Shown here piece after piece: positions 1 through 9,679 of a stretch of 64,000 bases of DNA. The notes under the pieces were generated by a model, which saw only the letters and a list, made by a program, of their open reading frames with translations, made no database searches and had not been told where the DNA came from. The stretch is from Candidatus Leptovillus gracilis (GTDB taxonomy: Bacteria; Chloroflexota; Anaerolineae; Promineifilales; Promineifilaceae). Position numbers and translations under genes: made by a program. Positions within the stretch are counted from its first letter, which is position 1, and the number at the start of each line of letters is the position of its first letter. Location of the stretch: NCBI GenBank assembly GCA_016716065.1, contig JADJXA010000027.1, positions 62,001-126,000 on the forward strand. The letters are read 5' to 3'.

Positions 1-1
1 C

Positions 2-3000
2 CCCAACCTGCCGGCAGGCAATTACCGGGTCGAAATCAACTTCCCCGGCGGCTTCGTCCCCCAAACGGCCACTTCTGCCTGGCGCAACCTGACCGGCTTC
101 GGTTCGCCGGAATATCTCAACTTCGGCTACACCCGCACCGAAAACCGCCTGTTAACCGGCTACGCCTTCTACGACGTGAACAACAATGGCAGCTACGATG
201 TGGGCATAGACGACCCCTTCCCTGGCGCGGCAATCGCCATCACCACTTTGAGCGGCGCGCCTATCGCCACGCACACCACCGCGTCCGACGGCTCATTTAC
301 CGAGCAGCCGATCACCAGCGGCGAGTACCGGGTGGAGATGAATACGCCCGACCTGCAATTGACGCGCATCGCCATTGTCCCGGCGAGCGGCGGCATCCCC
401 TGGGTGCAGTTCCCCCTGCCGCCCAACGATACCCGCCCGCGGGCCATCGTCTTTGTAGACAGCAACCAGGACGGCCAACTTAATCCGGGGGAACAGCGGT
501 TGGGCGGCGTGGACGTACACCTGGTCAGCCAATCGTGCGGCGGGATTACCGGCCCCATCGAAACGAAAACGACCAACACCGATGGGCTGGTACTCTTTAC
601 CAACCCGTTGACTGTGCGAGCGATGTTGGCCGCGCCCGGCAATCCGCCCGGCTGCGTCAAAATCGTCACTGGCAGCCTGCCGCCGGGCGTAGCCCCGGCC
701 AACCTGAACGGCGCGGCTATGCCCAAAAACAGCGGCGTCCCCGTTCTGCTGCCCGTTTACCCACAAGGCACGCTGTTGGTGCAGACCTTTTGGGACGTGG
801 ACGGCGACGGCATCCATGACAGCAACGAACCATACCTGAGCAGCGGCGCGGCGACGGTCGGCGGGCAAACCAAGAGCATCAGTGAATACGGAGCCACCTT
901 TGTCCTGGACGAAGGCAGTTACAGCCTGAACGTGGTCGCTCCGGCCGGTTACACAATCAGCACAGCGCAGCCGATCAGCATCGTGGTCGGATCGGGGACG
1001 ACGACGCGCAAGGTGGCGGCGCGGGTAGCGGGCGGCATTAACGGCGCGGTCATCGGGCCGCAGGGGGCGATGGGCGGGATAACAGTGCGCCTGACCCACG
1101 TGGCGACCAATCAAACCTACGACACGGTGGCGGCGAGCGGCTGCGCAGGCTGGTGCAGCGACGCCTTCTACCAGTTCAGCAATCTGCCCACCGGCCAATA
1201 CCGGCTGAGCATTCCCACCCTGCCGCCGGGCCATCTGCTGGCGAGCGAGCCGGTGGTCAATTACACCGTCGCCGGGCAGAGCATCCAGCAAAACCTGATG
1301 CTCAACCCGTTGGGCCACCTGAGCGGCGTGGTCTACCTGGATGACAATGTGAACGGCCAGCGGGACGGCGGTGAAGCGGCCGCGACCGGCTATGTGGTGA
1401 GTTTGCTGAATGATGGAGGGCTGCCGGGGCAAACGGCCGTTCCCGACGCCAACGGTTTCTACCTGTTCACCGAGTTGAGCGCGGGCGTCCGTTACCTGGC
1501 GACGGTGGATTTGTACGTCAGCAATGCGGCCAGCCTGAGCGACAGCCTGACGGAAGCGCCGGGCTGGTTCCTGCCGGGGACGCAGCCGGTGCAGGCGAAC
1601 ATTGGCATTTACCAGGGAGGAACGGAGCATAACTACAACACGGTTTACGGCCGTGTCAGCAGCGGCGGCGCGGGTGTAGCCGGGATACGGATCGGCTACT
1701 TCCATTGGGTGCAAGGGCAGGGCTGCCAGCAGAGCAGCCCCATCTGGCAAAATCTGGAGACGACCAGCGACATCAACGGCGATTACAAGCTGTTCACCCA
1801 CATGCTGCCGGGGAACGGCTATGCCTACTGCATCACCGCCCGCGAGCCGGAGGGCTACCAGCAAAGTTATAACCCAGCCACCCCGGCCACAGGCTCCAAC
1901 TTCAGTTACACAACCACCGGCGGGGCCATCGTGTACCATCCCGGTTATTGGGGACGGGACATCACCCTGCTCCCGGCGGGGGACACTATGCAAGCGTTGA
2001 GCGGCGGCACGGCCGTCCACTGGTCGGCCTTCCGCGATGACAACCTGAACGGCGTGTGGGATGACGACGAACCGGCGCTGCCCGGCGTGAGCGTGGGCGG
2101 CGATTCGTCCGGCGTCATCACCGGCCTGGGGGATGGGGCGCAGGCGCTGGCGGTGGTCGCGCCTGCCGGGTATGCGCCGCTGCATGGCAATACGGTATCC
2201 CTCTGGCTGAACGGCGCAGACGTGACCCTGCCGCCTCTGCCCTTCCGCTTTGGCGGGGCATTGAGCGGGCAGGCGTTCAGCGACGAAGATGGCGACGGCT
2301 GGCTGCGGCGCGGCGAAAGCGGCGTGGCGGGCGTGAGCATCACCCTGAGCGGCGCGACTTCGGCCAGTGTTGTGACGGATGCGAACGGCCGTTTCAGCCT
2401 GCCCAACCTGCCCAACGGCAGTTACACGGTGAACGTCATCCCACCGGCGGGATATGCGGCAGTGCCGCAACAGACGATCCTGCTGAACAATGGCGGGGCG
2501 CTCTCGGTGGCGCTGCGGCCGTTGGGCCAGCTTTCCGGCGCGGTGTATGACGATTGGGACGGAGACGGGAAGCGCGGCGTGGATGAACCGCTTGTCACCA
2601 TGCCGATCACGGTCACGGTGGCCGGGGTGGGCAGCCAGCGCACGACGTTGGGCGCGTTTCAGTTTTGGCAGGTGGCGGCGGGCAATGTCACCATCACCCC
2701 CTGGTGGCCGGCGGTGAATTCGGCGACGGCCAATCCGGCGACGAATGGCGCGGTGGGGCTGCCCGCTGTGCCTGCCGGAACCGTGCGCGGCACGGCCTGG
2801 CTGGATGGCAATGGGGACGGCATCCGCCAGCCGTGGGAGTCGCCGCTGGCGGGTGTGGTGTTGACGGTGGCGGGGCAAACGGCCGTGACGGATGTGGCGG
2901 GTCGCTTCAGCTTTTACGGTGTAGCGGCAGGGACGTATGGGGTAACGGCCGTTTTGCCCAATGGTCTCACGGCGCAGGTTGGCCCGGCGGTGGTGAGTAA

Positions 3001-3079
3001 TAGCCGGGGCGCGGTGGTGGGGATAACGGCCGTGCCTGGAAGTGGGTTTAGGGTTTATTTGCCGTTGGTGATTCGTTAG
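2..3079 (+). CDS. SdrD/B-domain secreted surface protein (5' end outside window)
   Basis: The reading frame is open from the window edge, so the true start lies upstream; the first ATG at 176 is internal. The visible ~1025 residues are tandem Cna-B/SdrD-like beta-sandwich modules. Each has a calcium-loop-like signature (for example DxNxDGxxxxxE, as in DGDGKRGVDEP) followed by a G-x-Y-x-V-x-V strand after an NLPNGSY-type turn. The protein ends in GFRVYLPLVIR and stop, with no LPXTG motif and no C-terminal membrane helix. Family knowledge suggests a stalk-like extracellular adhesin or matrix protein. The next two genes on the same strand are also exported proteins, which suggests co-expression. 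Ligand and anchoring mode are unknown. Confidence 0.85.
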   Translation, partial: PNLPAGNYRVEINFPGGFVPQTATSAWRNLTGFGSPEYLNFGYTRTENRLLTGYAFYDVNNNGSYDVGIDDPFPGAAIAITTLSGAPIATHTTASDGSFTEQPITSGEYRVEMNTPDLQLTRIAIVPASGGIPWVQFPLPPNDTRPRAIVFVDSNQDGQLNPGEQRLGGVDVHLVSQSCGGITGPIETKTTNTDGLVLFTNPLTVRAMLAAPGNPPGCVKIVTGSLPPGVAPANLNGAAMPKNSGVPVLLPVYPQGTLLVQTFWDVDGDGIHDSNEPYLSSGAATVGGQTKSISEYGATFVLDEGSYSLNVVAPAGYTISTAQPISIVVGSGTTTRKVAARVAGGINGAVIGPQGAMGGITVRLTHVATNQTYDTVAASGCAGWCSDAFYQFSNLPTGQYRLSIPTLPPGHLLASEPVVNYTVAGQSIQQNLMLNPLGHLSGVVYLDDNVNGQRDGGEAAATGYVVSLLNDGGLPGQTAVPDANGFYLFTELSAGVRYLATVDLYVSNAASLSDSLTEAPGWFLPGTQPVQANIGIYQGGTEHNYNTVYGRVSSGGAGVAGIRIGYFHWVQGQGCQQSSPIWQNLETTSDINGDYKLFTHMLPGNGYAYCITAREPEGYQQSYNPATPATGSNFSYTTTGGAIVYHPGYWGRDITLLPAGDTMQALSGGTAVHWSAFRDDNLNGVWDDDEPALPGVSVGGDSSGVITGLGDGAQALAVVAPAGYAPLHGNTVSLWLNGADVTLPPLPFRFGGALSGQAFSDEDGDGWLRRGESGVAGVSITLSGATSASVVTDANGRFSLPNLPNGSYTVNVIPPAGYAAVPQQTILLNNGGALSVALRPLGQLSGAVYDDWDGDGKRGVDEPLVTMPITVTVAGVGSQRTTLGAFQFWQVAAGNVTITPWWPAVNSATANPATNGAVGLPAVPAGTVRGTAWLDGNGDGIRQPWESPLAGVVLTVAGQTAVTDVAGRFSFYGVAAGTYGVTAVLPNGLTAQVGPAVVSNSRGAVVGITAVPGSGFRVYLPLVIR

Positions 3080-3085
3080 GAGGTG

Positions 3086-3106
3086 CGGTCGGGCGCTGCC
3101 CGACCG
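3086..3106 (+). terminator. Intergenic stem-loop after the adhesin gene
   Basis: A 9-bp perfect stem (CGGTCGGGC / GCCCGACCG) closes a 3-nt loop just after the stop codon of the preceding gene. No U-tract follows, so it may stabilise an mRNA 3' end or attenuate rather than terminate. Confidence 0.5.
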
Positions 3107-3126
3107 TCTCAAATGGAGATAAAACG

Positions 3127-4596
3127 ATGAAACAAAGCATGTGGTTATTTTTGGGATGGGTCGTGGGGTTGGCATTGCTGGCAGGCGGGCAGCGGTTGGC
3201 GGCGGCAACGTCTGTATTGAGCGCAGTCGAAACGGCCGTTCTCAATCCCCAGGCCCCTGCCGTCGCTCCCTCACTCATCAGCTTTCAAGGTTTTCTGAGC
3301 GACAGCAATGGCGATCCGGCAGCCGATGGCAGCTACCCGATGCAGTTTGGGCTGTACAGCGCCAGCAGCGGCGGCGCGGCCATCTGGGCTGAAAGCCACG
3401 CCAGCGTGGCCGTGAGCAAAGGCTATTTTGCCGTGCTGCTGGGCAGCGGGAGTTGTACGGCGGGCTGCCCGCTGGACGCCGCTGATTTCAGCAGCGCCAC
3501 GCGCTATTTGCAGAGCAGCGCCGATACGGGCAGCGGCTTTGTCACGTTTCCGCGCCAGCAGGTAGCGTCTGCGCCTTATGCCATGCAGGCGGACGTGGCC
3601 GCGGCGGCTCCCTGGAGCGGCTTGACCGGCGTCCCGGCCGGTTTTGCCGATGGCATAGACGATGTGGGCGGCCAATATGAAAATGTCATTACCGTGGCAG
3701 GCAGCGGCGGCGATTTTACATCGGTGGCGGCGGCGTTGGACAGCATCAGCGACGCCGGGGCCGGCAATCCGTACCTGGTGCGGGTGATGCCCGGCGTCTA
3801 CACGGAAACGGACCTGGTGACTGTGAAATCTTACGTCCACGTGCAGGGGAGCGGGCCGTTGGTCACGGTGGTCACCTCGGCGCGGACGGGCGGTTCGCCG
3901 GGCAATGCGGCGGCGACGGTGGATTTGTTGGATAACGGCCGTTTGAGCAGCATTACCATCCGCAATACCGGCACGGGGACGTTTGGTATTGCCCTGTACA
4001 GCGCCCAAAGCACAAGAACGGCCGTGGTAGACAATGTGGTCGCCGAGGCCATTGGCGCGGGGGGCACTGGTCATTACGCCGCTTATTGGAATGACGCCGA
4101 AGCGACTATCCGCGACAGCACACTGCTTGCCAATGGCGCAACCGGCTTTGGCACGGGCGTCAATGCGGGCCTGGGTATTGTCAACATCAGCGGCGGTTTT
4201 CCGCAGCCGTTGATTACAAACAGCCGCTTACTGGGCGGCAACGGTAACGCCGACGGCTTGTCTTGCGCCGGAAACAGCGGCACAGGCTTTGCCATCCAGG
4301 GCGTAAACGCGGCTCCCCAGGTGTTCGACAGCTATCTCTGCGGCGACAGGCGCGGCATTTTCCTGGGCACCAATGGCCAGACGCGCCTGCACAACTCGCA
4401 GCTTTGGGTAAGCAGCACCGGCGGTTCCTTCATGGTTGAGACGACTGCCGCGGCGACGGTGGTTATGGCGAATTCCGGCGTTTTCTATGCCGGCAACAAG
4501 CATACGGGGACAGGCGGCTTCGTGTGCGTGAACAGTTACCAAGCCAATTACACGCCAGCCAGCGACGGCACAACGCCGGCGACGGCTTGCAACTAG
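3127..4596 (+). CDS. Secreted pectin-lyase-like beta-helix protein
   Basis: The 489-residue product starts with a signal peptide (MKQSMWLFLGWVVGLALLAG), and a GGAGAT ribosome site lies about 6 nt before the ATG. Residues ~55-160 form the SFQGFLSDSNG...GLYSASSGG...GYFAVLLGSG module. That module is common in Chloroflexota and other bacterial exported proteins and resembles tail-fibre head domains. Residues ~180-470 begin VITVAGSGGDFTSVAAAL and continue as a right-handed beta-helix of the pectinesterase/pectate-lyase fold (N-PYLVRVMPGVY, repeated N-S-x-L and G-N rungs). No clear pectinesterase catalytic Asp/Arg set was recognised, so an enzymatic role is not claimed. It sits between two other exported proteins and probably shares their transcript. 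Confidence 0.8.
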   Translation: MKQSMWLFLGWVVGLALLAGGQRLAAATSVLSAVETAVLNPQAPAVAPSLISFQGFLSDSNGDPAADGSYPMQFGLYSASSGGAAIWAESHASVAVSKGYFAVLLGSGSCTAGCPLDAADFSSATRYLQSSADTGSGFVTFPRQQVASAPYAMQADVAAAAPWSGLTGVPAGFADGIDDVGGQYENVITVAGSGGDFTSVAAALDSISDAGAGNPYLVRVMPGVYTETDLVTVKSYVHVQGSGPLVTVVTSARTGGSPGNAAATVDLLDNGRLSSITIRNTGTGTFGIALYSAQSTRTAVVDNVVAEAIGAGGTGHYAAYWNDAEATIRDSTLLANGATGFGTGVNAGLGIVNISGGFPQPLITNSRLLGGNGNADGLSCAGNSGTGFAIQGVNAAPQVFDSYLCGDRRGIFLGTNGQTRLHNSQLWVSSTGGSFMVETTAAATVVMANSGVFYAGNKHTGTGGFVCVNSYQANYTPASDGTTPATACN

Positions 4597-4605
4597 GGGG
4601 AGAGC

Positions 4606-4893
4606 ATGTCTATCAACAAGAAAAAGATGGTATGGCTGCTGGTGATAACGGCCGTTCTCCTCACCTTCTCTCTGGCTGCGGCCAGCGGGGAACTGCTGCC
4701 GCGCAGCCTGGTCAGTGGCGGGGGCGGCATGGTCAGCGAGGGTGGTCTGGCGCTGCGCAGCGCCATTGGCCAGCCGGTGGTGGGTGCAGTGGAAAATGGA
4801 CTGGCGCTGTGCAGCGGTTTTCTGTGTGGATCGGGCGCGCCGCCGGTGGGCGGCAGTGATTTCTACGTCTATTTGCCGCTGGTGATTCGTTAA
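4606..4893 (+). CDS. Small secreted protein with YLPLVIR tail
   Basis: A 95-residue product follows the beta-helix gene by 9 nt, with a GGGGGAG ribosome site. It has an N-terminal signal or membrane helix (MVWLLVITAVLLTFSLAAA). A Gly-rich SGGGGMVSEGG...SAIGQPVVG module follows; similar short modules occur in many exported Chloroflexota proteins. The product ends YVYLPLVIR, the same tail as the first protein in the window. Apart from the signal and the tail there is almost no other sequence, so this is close to a minimal carrier of that tail. Function is unknown; it is probably co-transcribed with its neighbours. Confidence 0.75.
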   Translation: MSINKKKMVWLLVITAVLLTFSLAAASGELLPRSLVSGGGGMVSEGGLALRSAIGQPVVGAVENGLALCSGFLCGSGAPPVGGSDFYVYLPLVIR

Positions 4894-4903
4894 ATGTTTG
4901 TAG

Positions 4904-4922
4904 CGCGATTTAGCAAATCGCG
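4904..4922 (+). terminator. Stem-loop between small secreted protein and subtilase
   Basis: An 8-bp perfect stem CGCGATTT / AAATCGCG with a 3-nt loop lies between the stop at 4893 and the subtilase ribosome site. It has no U-tract. It may act as a partial terminator or processing site that sets subtilase expression apart from the upstream genes. Confidence 0.45.
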
Positions 4923-4946
4923 TTACGTGTGTATGGGAGAATGATG

Positions 4947-7900
4947 ATGCGAAAAAATCTGTGGTTCTTGCTTGTTCCGCTGTTGGTGTTGGCGATGATG
5001 CTGACCTGGCGGCAAACGGCCGTTCGCGCCGACGCCGCCCTGGTGGAAAAACAGCCACTCGACCCGATCCTGGTGGAAATGGCTCAAAGCAGCGGCATGG
5101 TTCCGGTAATTGTCGGGCTGCAAGTGCCTGGATTTGCACCGCAAGCGGCCGATGAAGCGGCGCAGATGGCGGCTATTGACCGGGCGCAGACGGCCGTTCT
5201 CGATTCATTAGCCGGTCACAACATCCAAAATGTGAAGCAGTTCCCCTACATTCCCTACATGGCGCTGTGGGTGGATGAGGCGGCGCTGCTGGCTTTGTAT
5301 GAGATGAAGGGGGTAACGGCCGTTACCGAAGACCAGGTATCCGCCCCCCACACCAGCAGCAGCAGCCTGATCATCCGTTCCGACAGCGCCAACAGCCTGG
5401 GCTACCGCGGCCAGGGGCAGACGGTGGCCGTGTTGGACACCGGCGTGCAGCGCCTCCATGCCGACCTGAGCGGCAAAGTTGTGTCCGAGGCGTGTTACTC
5501 CACCACCAGCGCCGGGAGCGGATCGACCAGCCTTTGTCCCAACGGCAGCAGCAGCCAGACCGGAACCGGCGCGGCCAATCCGCCCGCCAATTTTGTCGCC
5601 GGGTATGATCACGGCACGCACGTGGCTGGTATCGTCGCTGGGGTTGCGCCCCAGGCGACCATCATCGCCATCCAGGTTTTCTCGCGCTATTCAGACGTGG
5701 CGGGCGCACCGCCCAGTTTTCTAACCCCCTGCGCCAACAGCGGACGGCCGTCGCCCTGCACCTTCTCTTATGCCTCTGACCAGATATTGGGTTTGCAGCG
5801 CGTCTATGCCCTGCGCAACAGCTACAACATCGCCGCCGTGAACATGAGCCTGGGCGGCGGCTCCTACACGAGCAACTGTGACAATCTGAACGCCGCCCTG
5901 ACGACCACGATTCTCAGTCTGCGCTCGGATGGGATTCCTACCGTGATCTCAGCCGGCAACAACGGCTACCGGGGCAGCATCGGCTCGCCGGCCTGCATCT
6001 CCTATGCCGTCAGCGTGGGCGCGACCACCTCCACGCCTGGCCCGATGACGCCTAATCTGGTGGGCAGTTACTCCAATGCGGCCACCATTATGACGATGTT
6101 TGCTCCCGGCGGATCGATCCAAGCGGCCGTGCCCACCTGGGCCACCAACTGCGGACCGGGCATAGCGCCGATCAGCAACCGCTGTTACAAGCAGGGCACG
6201 TCTATGGCCGCGCCGCACGTGGCCGGCGGGCTGGCGGTGATGCGTTCGGCCGCGCCCAGCGCCACCGTCAACCAAATGATCAGCGCCTTCACCAGCACGG
6301 GCCCCATCATCACCGACGGCCGTCCTGGCGGCTTTGTAAGCAAACGGCGGCTGGACGTATACGCCGCCACCTGCCAATTGGTCGGCTGCGATCAAGACGA
6401 TTTCCGCACGATGGTGTTGGGGCAAATTCTGGTGGGCACGGTAGGCTCCGGCAGTGATTATAACGACGTGTATTACGTCAACGGCACGGCCGGGCAGCGG
6501 CTGCGCCTGAGCATGACCCGTTCCTCCGGCACATTAGACCCGTTCCTGGTGCTGGTTGATCCCTACGGCAGCTTGGTGGCGTTGAATAATGATGGCGGCG
6601 TCGGCACGAATGCGCTGATTGATCCGGTGATTTTGCCTTTTTCCGGCCGTTACACCATCTATGCCAACAGCGCAGGCGGTTCCGGCGCTTACCAGATCAC
6701 GGTGGGCACGGGCAACTATGCCGCCGACCCTGTGCCGACGATTCTGAGTATGAGCCGCACCTCGGCCACCATCAACAGCCCGGCCGGTTTCTGGGTGGGC
6801 ATCACCGGCAACAATTTTCTGCCCAATTCAGTGGTGCGCTGGAATGGCGCCAACCGGCCGACCACCTTTCACAGCCCCACCTTTGTTTGGGGTTGGGTGC
6901 AGCCGTCTGATACCAGTGCCTTGGGGACAAACAGCATGACGGTGTACAACCCCGCGCCCGGCGGCGGTACCTCGTTTGCGCAGGGCTTCCAGATTACCGG
7001 GGAACCGCTGGGCGTGAGCGAAATGTTAGCGCCGCTGCCGGACAGCAGTGTGCCGGTGGGCGTGCAGGAAACGTTCGCCATTAGCTGGACGCACCCGATC
7101 AGCTCCTGGCGGGTGATGCAGAACATTGACATCCGCCTGAAAGATGTGAGTGACCAGACAGCTTTCTGGATTCGCTTCACCGAGGGCAGTCCCACCAGCA
7201 CCATCGCGCTGTTGAACACCAGCGGCGACATGATCGCCAGCCGCCCGCTGGTCAGCGGGCAGCCGGGCCAGCCGGAAACGTTGGAAGTGCCGGACCTGGT
7301 GACGATGCACATGGCCGATACCCTCTTCTTCGGTTCCGGGCGCACGGTGATCATCAGTCCGACGGTGAGCTTTGGCGACCTGGCTCCGGGGCGCTACATG
7401 GTCGAGTTTACGGTGAACAACGACGAAGGGGAAGTGCAGGATGCGGACGTGGTGGGCGCGTTTTACGTGCTGCCGCCGGGCTGTGACACGGCGCTGACCG
7501 GAGTGCAGATCAGCGGGCCAGATGTGGGCGCGGTCAACACCAATTATCAGTTCACGGCCGTTATTACCCCCACGGCGCTGTCTGACGTGAGCTATACCTG
7601 GCAGCCAGAACCGGTGAGCGGGCAGGGCACGGCCGCGGCCACGTTTAACTGGTCGCAAGCCGGGATGCAGCCGGTGAACGTGGTGGCCCAGCATTGCAGC
7701 GGTTTTCTGGCCGACGTGGCGACGGTGGGCATTCGCACCACAATCGCGCCAGACCTGGAAATCAGCAAAACAGCTCCGGCAACGTCTATGGCTGGCGACC
7801 CGATCACCTACACCCTGACCATTACCAATCACGGCGGCACGGACGCCACCGGTCTGGCGATCAGCGACACACTGCCGCCCGGCGCGACTTACGTTTCCGG

Positions 7901-8852
7901 CGGCAGCTACAACGGCAGCCAGGTGAGTTGGACGATTCCCACACTGCCTGGTTATGGCTTTGCCTCGCAGGTAACGGCCGTTGTCAACGCCAGTGACACC
8001 ATCAGCAACAGTGTGTACGGGGTGACGGCGGCGGGTGGTTACAGCGCGGTGGGGCAGGAAACGGCCGTGACGCGCCTCGTGGACGCCCAGGTGACGCTGA
8101 CGCCGCTGCTGACCGAAACCCTGCACTACGCGGGCGGCCAGAGCACCGACATCACCGTGCCCTACGGCGCAGTCTTTGCCGACACGGTGCTGGCTTACGA
8201 GGAATTGGCCGCACCGGCTCATCCGCTGCCGGCCGGGTATGCCGGTCGCGCTTTCCGCTTGAGCGGCTATCAGGAGAACCAGATGATGGCGGAGTTCGTG
8301 TTGGCGGAAACGGCCGTTGTCACCATCACCTATGCCCAGGCGGACGTGGCCGGGTTGGATGAAAATCTGCTGGCGGTGCAGTACTGGGATGGCGGCGGCT
8401 GGTCGTGGGCTGGCGTGACCTGTACGCGGGACGTGCAGGCAAACTGGGTAAGCTGCCGTGTGCCGAATGCGCCGCTGACCGAGTATGCGCTGGCGGAAGC
8501 GCGGTCCACTGTGTACCTGCCGATGATTACCAACGGAACGCCGCCGCCTGCGCTTTCGGCGACGATTACCGGCATCACGCTGGCGGGCAGCCAGTACGCC
8601 GCTGCCTTCCAGACGACTGGTTTTACGCCGGACATCATGCACACCCACGTCCACTTTTTCTTCAACACGGTGCCGCCGGAGCAGGCGGGCGTGCCGGGGG
8701 CGGGGCCGTGGTATGTGTATGGCGGGGGCAGTCCGTTCAGCGGCTATGGGTTGGCGGATCGGCCAGTGGGGGCGACGCAGTTGTGCGTGCTGGTGGCGAA
8801 CCATGATCACAGTGTGATTCAGGGCACGGGGAACTGCGTGAGTTTGCCGTAG
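4947..8852 (+). CDS. Secreted subtilisin-like serine protease (S8) with PPC, IPT and DUF11 domains
   Basis: A GTG at 4929 and ATGs at 4941, 4944 and 4947 are in frame. The ATG at 4947 is preferred because GGGAGA lies 6 nt upstream. Order of domains: signal peptide; I9-like propeptide (VPVIVGLQVPG...VTAVTEDQV); S8 catalytic domain with Asp in VAVLDTGVQ, His in HGTHVAG and Ser in GTSMAAPHVAGG; a pre-peptidase C-terminal domain; an IPT/TIG domain (GNNFLPNSVVRWNG); DUF11 repeats (SKTAPATSMAGDPITYTLTITN); then VYLPMITNG followed by a ~95-residue tail. All three triad motifs are intact, so it should be an active extracellular protease that degrades environmental protein. The internal YLPMITNG marks the place where related proteins in this window end. 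Confidence 0.92.
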   Translation: MRKNLWFLLVPLLVLAMMLTWRQTAVRADAALVEKQPLDPILVEMAQSSGMVPVIVGLQVPGFAPQAADEAAQMAAIDRAQTAVLDSLAGHNIQNVKQFPYIPYMALWVDEAALLALYEMKGVTAVTEDQVSAPHTSSSSLIIRSDSANSLGYRGQGQTVAVLDTGVQRLHADLSGKVVSEACYSTTSAGSGSTSLCPNGSSSQTGTGAANPPANFVAGYDHGTHVAGIVAGVAPQATIIAIQVFSRYSDVAGAPPSFLTPCANSGRPSPCTFSYASDQILGLQRVYALRNSYNIAAVNMSLGGGSYTSNCDNLNAALTTTILSLRSDGIPTVISAGNNGYRGSIGSPACISYAVSVGATTSTPGPMTPNLVGSYSNAATIMTMFAPGGSIQAAVPTWATNCGPGIAPISNRCYKQGTSMAAPHVAGGLAVMRSAAPSATVNQMISAFTSTGPIITDGRPGGFVSKRRLDVYAATCQLVGCDQDDFRTMVLGQILVGTVGSGSDYNDVYYVNGTAGQRLRLSMTRSSGTLDPFLVLVDPYGSLVALNNDGGVGTNALIDPVILPFSGRYTIYANSAGGSGAYQITVGTGNYAADPVPTILSMSRTSATINSPAGFWVGITGNNFLPNSVVRWNGANRPTTFHSPTFVWGWVQPSDTSALGTNSMTVYNPAPGGGTSFAQGFQITGEPLGVSEMLAPLPDSSVPVGVQETFAISWTHPISSWRVMQNIDIRLKDVSDQTAFWIRFTEGSPTSTIALLNTSGDMIASRPLVSGQPGQPETLEVPDLVTMHMADTLFFGSGRTVIISPTVSFGDLAPGRYMVEFTVNNDEGEVQDADVVGAFYVLPPGCDTALTGVQISGPDVGAVNTNYQFTAVITPTALSDVSYTWQPEPVSGQGTAAATFNWSQAGMQPVNVVAQHCSGFLADVATVGIRTTIAPDLEISKTAPATSMAGDPITYTLTITNHGGTDATGLAISDTLPPGATYVSGGSYNGSQVSWTIPTLPGYGFASQVTAVVNASDTISNSVYGVTAAGGYSAVGQETAVTRLVDAQVTLTPLLTETLHYAGGQSTDITVPYGAVFADTVLAYEELAAPAHPLPAGYAGRAFRLSGYQENQMMAEFVLAETAVVTITYAQADVAGLDENLLAVQYWDGGGWSWAGVTCTRDVQANWVSCRVPNAPLTEYALAEARSTVYLPMITNGTPPPALSATITGITLAGSQYAAAFQTTGFTPDIMHTHVHFFFNTVPPEQAGVPGAGPWYVYGGGSPFSGYGLADRPVGATQLCVLVANHDHSVIQGTGNCVSLP

Positions 8853-8963
8853 GGTTTTGTGGGGGGGAGCTTTGGGGGGAACGGCCGTAAATGAGGGCGG
8901 CGCAGGGTTTTGGGATGCCCTGCGCTGTTTCTTGTTGAAAGCGCTGACTTTTACGCAAAACGG

Positions 8964-9665
8964 TTAATCTTCATTCTGGCTGCGAAGATCAACCCAAAAA
9001 TGATGTAAGCAAAAGGGTGAAATGGGAAACGGCCGTTGTAAAACATGGTTTAATTTGCTCACTCCTTGCTCTTGCCAATCATCAATGAGATTGAGCAGAG
9101 TAACAACTTCGGCATTATTTCTTGCTGCCGTATTGACCTCGCCCAAAATAGCATCAAAGATCATGTTTTGGACATAGCCAACCATCGCGGAAGAACTCTC
9201 GCCCTTGGCATAAGCATGTTCTTCGGTGATAAACCGCCTGATGCCATTTTGGACATACAACGTGGTCAAAACCTTGTCCTTTTGCAGAGGTTTTCCCAAA
9301 CGTTTGCATTCGATGTAAAAGTTACGAGCGCTTCGTCTGGGATCGGGTTCCAAATGATCAATGTACCCCCAATAAAAATCTGGTATTTTCTTTTTGCGCG
9401 GTGAATCTGGCGTATCTTCAGCATTGGGTGGGTTTCGCCCTTCTGCTGTGGGTGGATGATCGAAGCCTTTGTTTTGTATGTGCAGAAGCCTGTTAGCTTC
9501 AATCAAGCAGAAGTAAAGTTCGCTGTTTAACGCTTCTTCGTTTGCCTGAGACAGCACGAAGCTGGTCTTTTGCTGCAAGAGGATGAGCGCCAGGATAAGC
9601 GATTCAATGACCCGTTTTTCATGGTTGTTCCAAATTGATAATTGTGAGAGACGAGGTTGGCTCAT
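8964..9665 (-). CDS. Putative PD-(D/E)XK restriction endonuclease partner
   Basis: The start at 9665 (MSQPRLSQL) is preferred over upstream codons that run into the methylase gene; it lies 14 nt after the methylase stop. The 233-residue protein has PDFYWGYIDHLEPD followed ~15 residues later by NFYIECKRLG. This D...ExK arrangement fits a PD-(D/E)XK nuclease core. Adjacency to a large N6-adenine methylase suggests it is the cleaving subunit of a restriction-modification system. The family could not be named, and the nuclease assignment rests on the motif plus context. One ACGGCCGT palindrome falls inside its 3' end at 9029. Base composition is clearly more AT-rich than the flanks. Confidence 0.6.
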   Translation of the reverse strand: MSQPRLSQLSIWNNHEKRVIESLILALILLQQKTSFVLSQANEEALNSELYFCLIEANRLLHIQNKGFDHPPTAEGRNPPNAEDTPDSPRKKKIPDFYWGYIDHLEPDPRRSARNFYIECKRLGKPLQKDKVLTTLYVQNGIRRFITEEHAYAKGESSSAMVGYVQNMIFDAILGEVNTAARNNAEVVTLLNLIDDWQEQGVSKLNHVLQRPFPISPFCLHHFWVDLRSQNED

Positions 9666-9679
9666 GGATGCGACTGGTA

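Noticed and set aside
293..3208. A 971-codon minus-strand open frame opposite the first secreted protein
   Set aside because: Composition is Arg/His/Gln-rich without domain signatures; the plus strand has clear SdrD/B-like modules. It is a shadow of GC-rich codon use.
7026..8810. A 594-codon minus-strand open frame opposite the first subtilase
   Set aside because: Arg/His-rich shadow sequence; the plus strand encodes conserved PPC, IPT and DUF11 domains.
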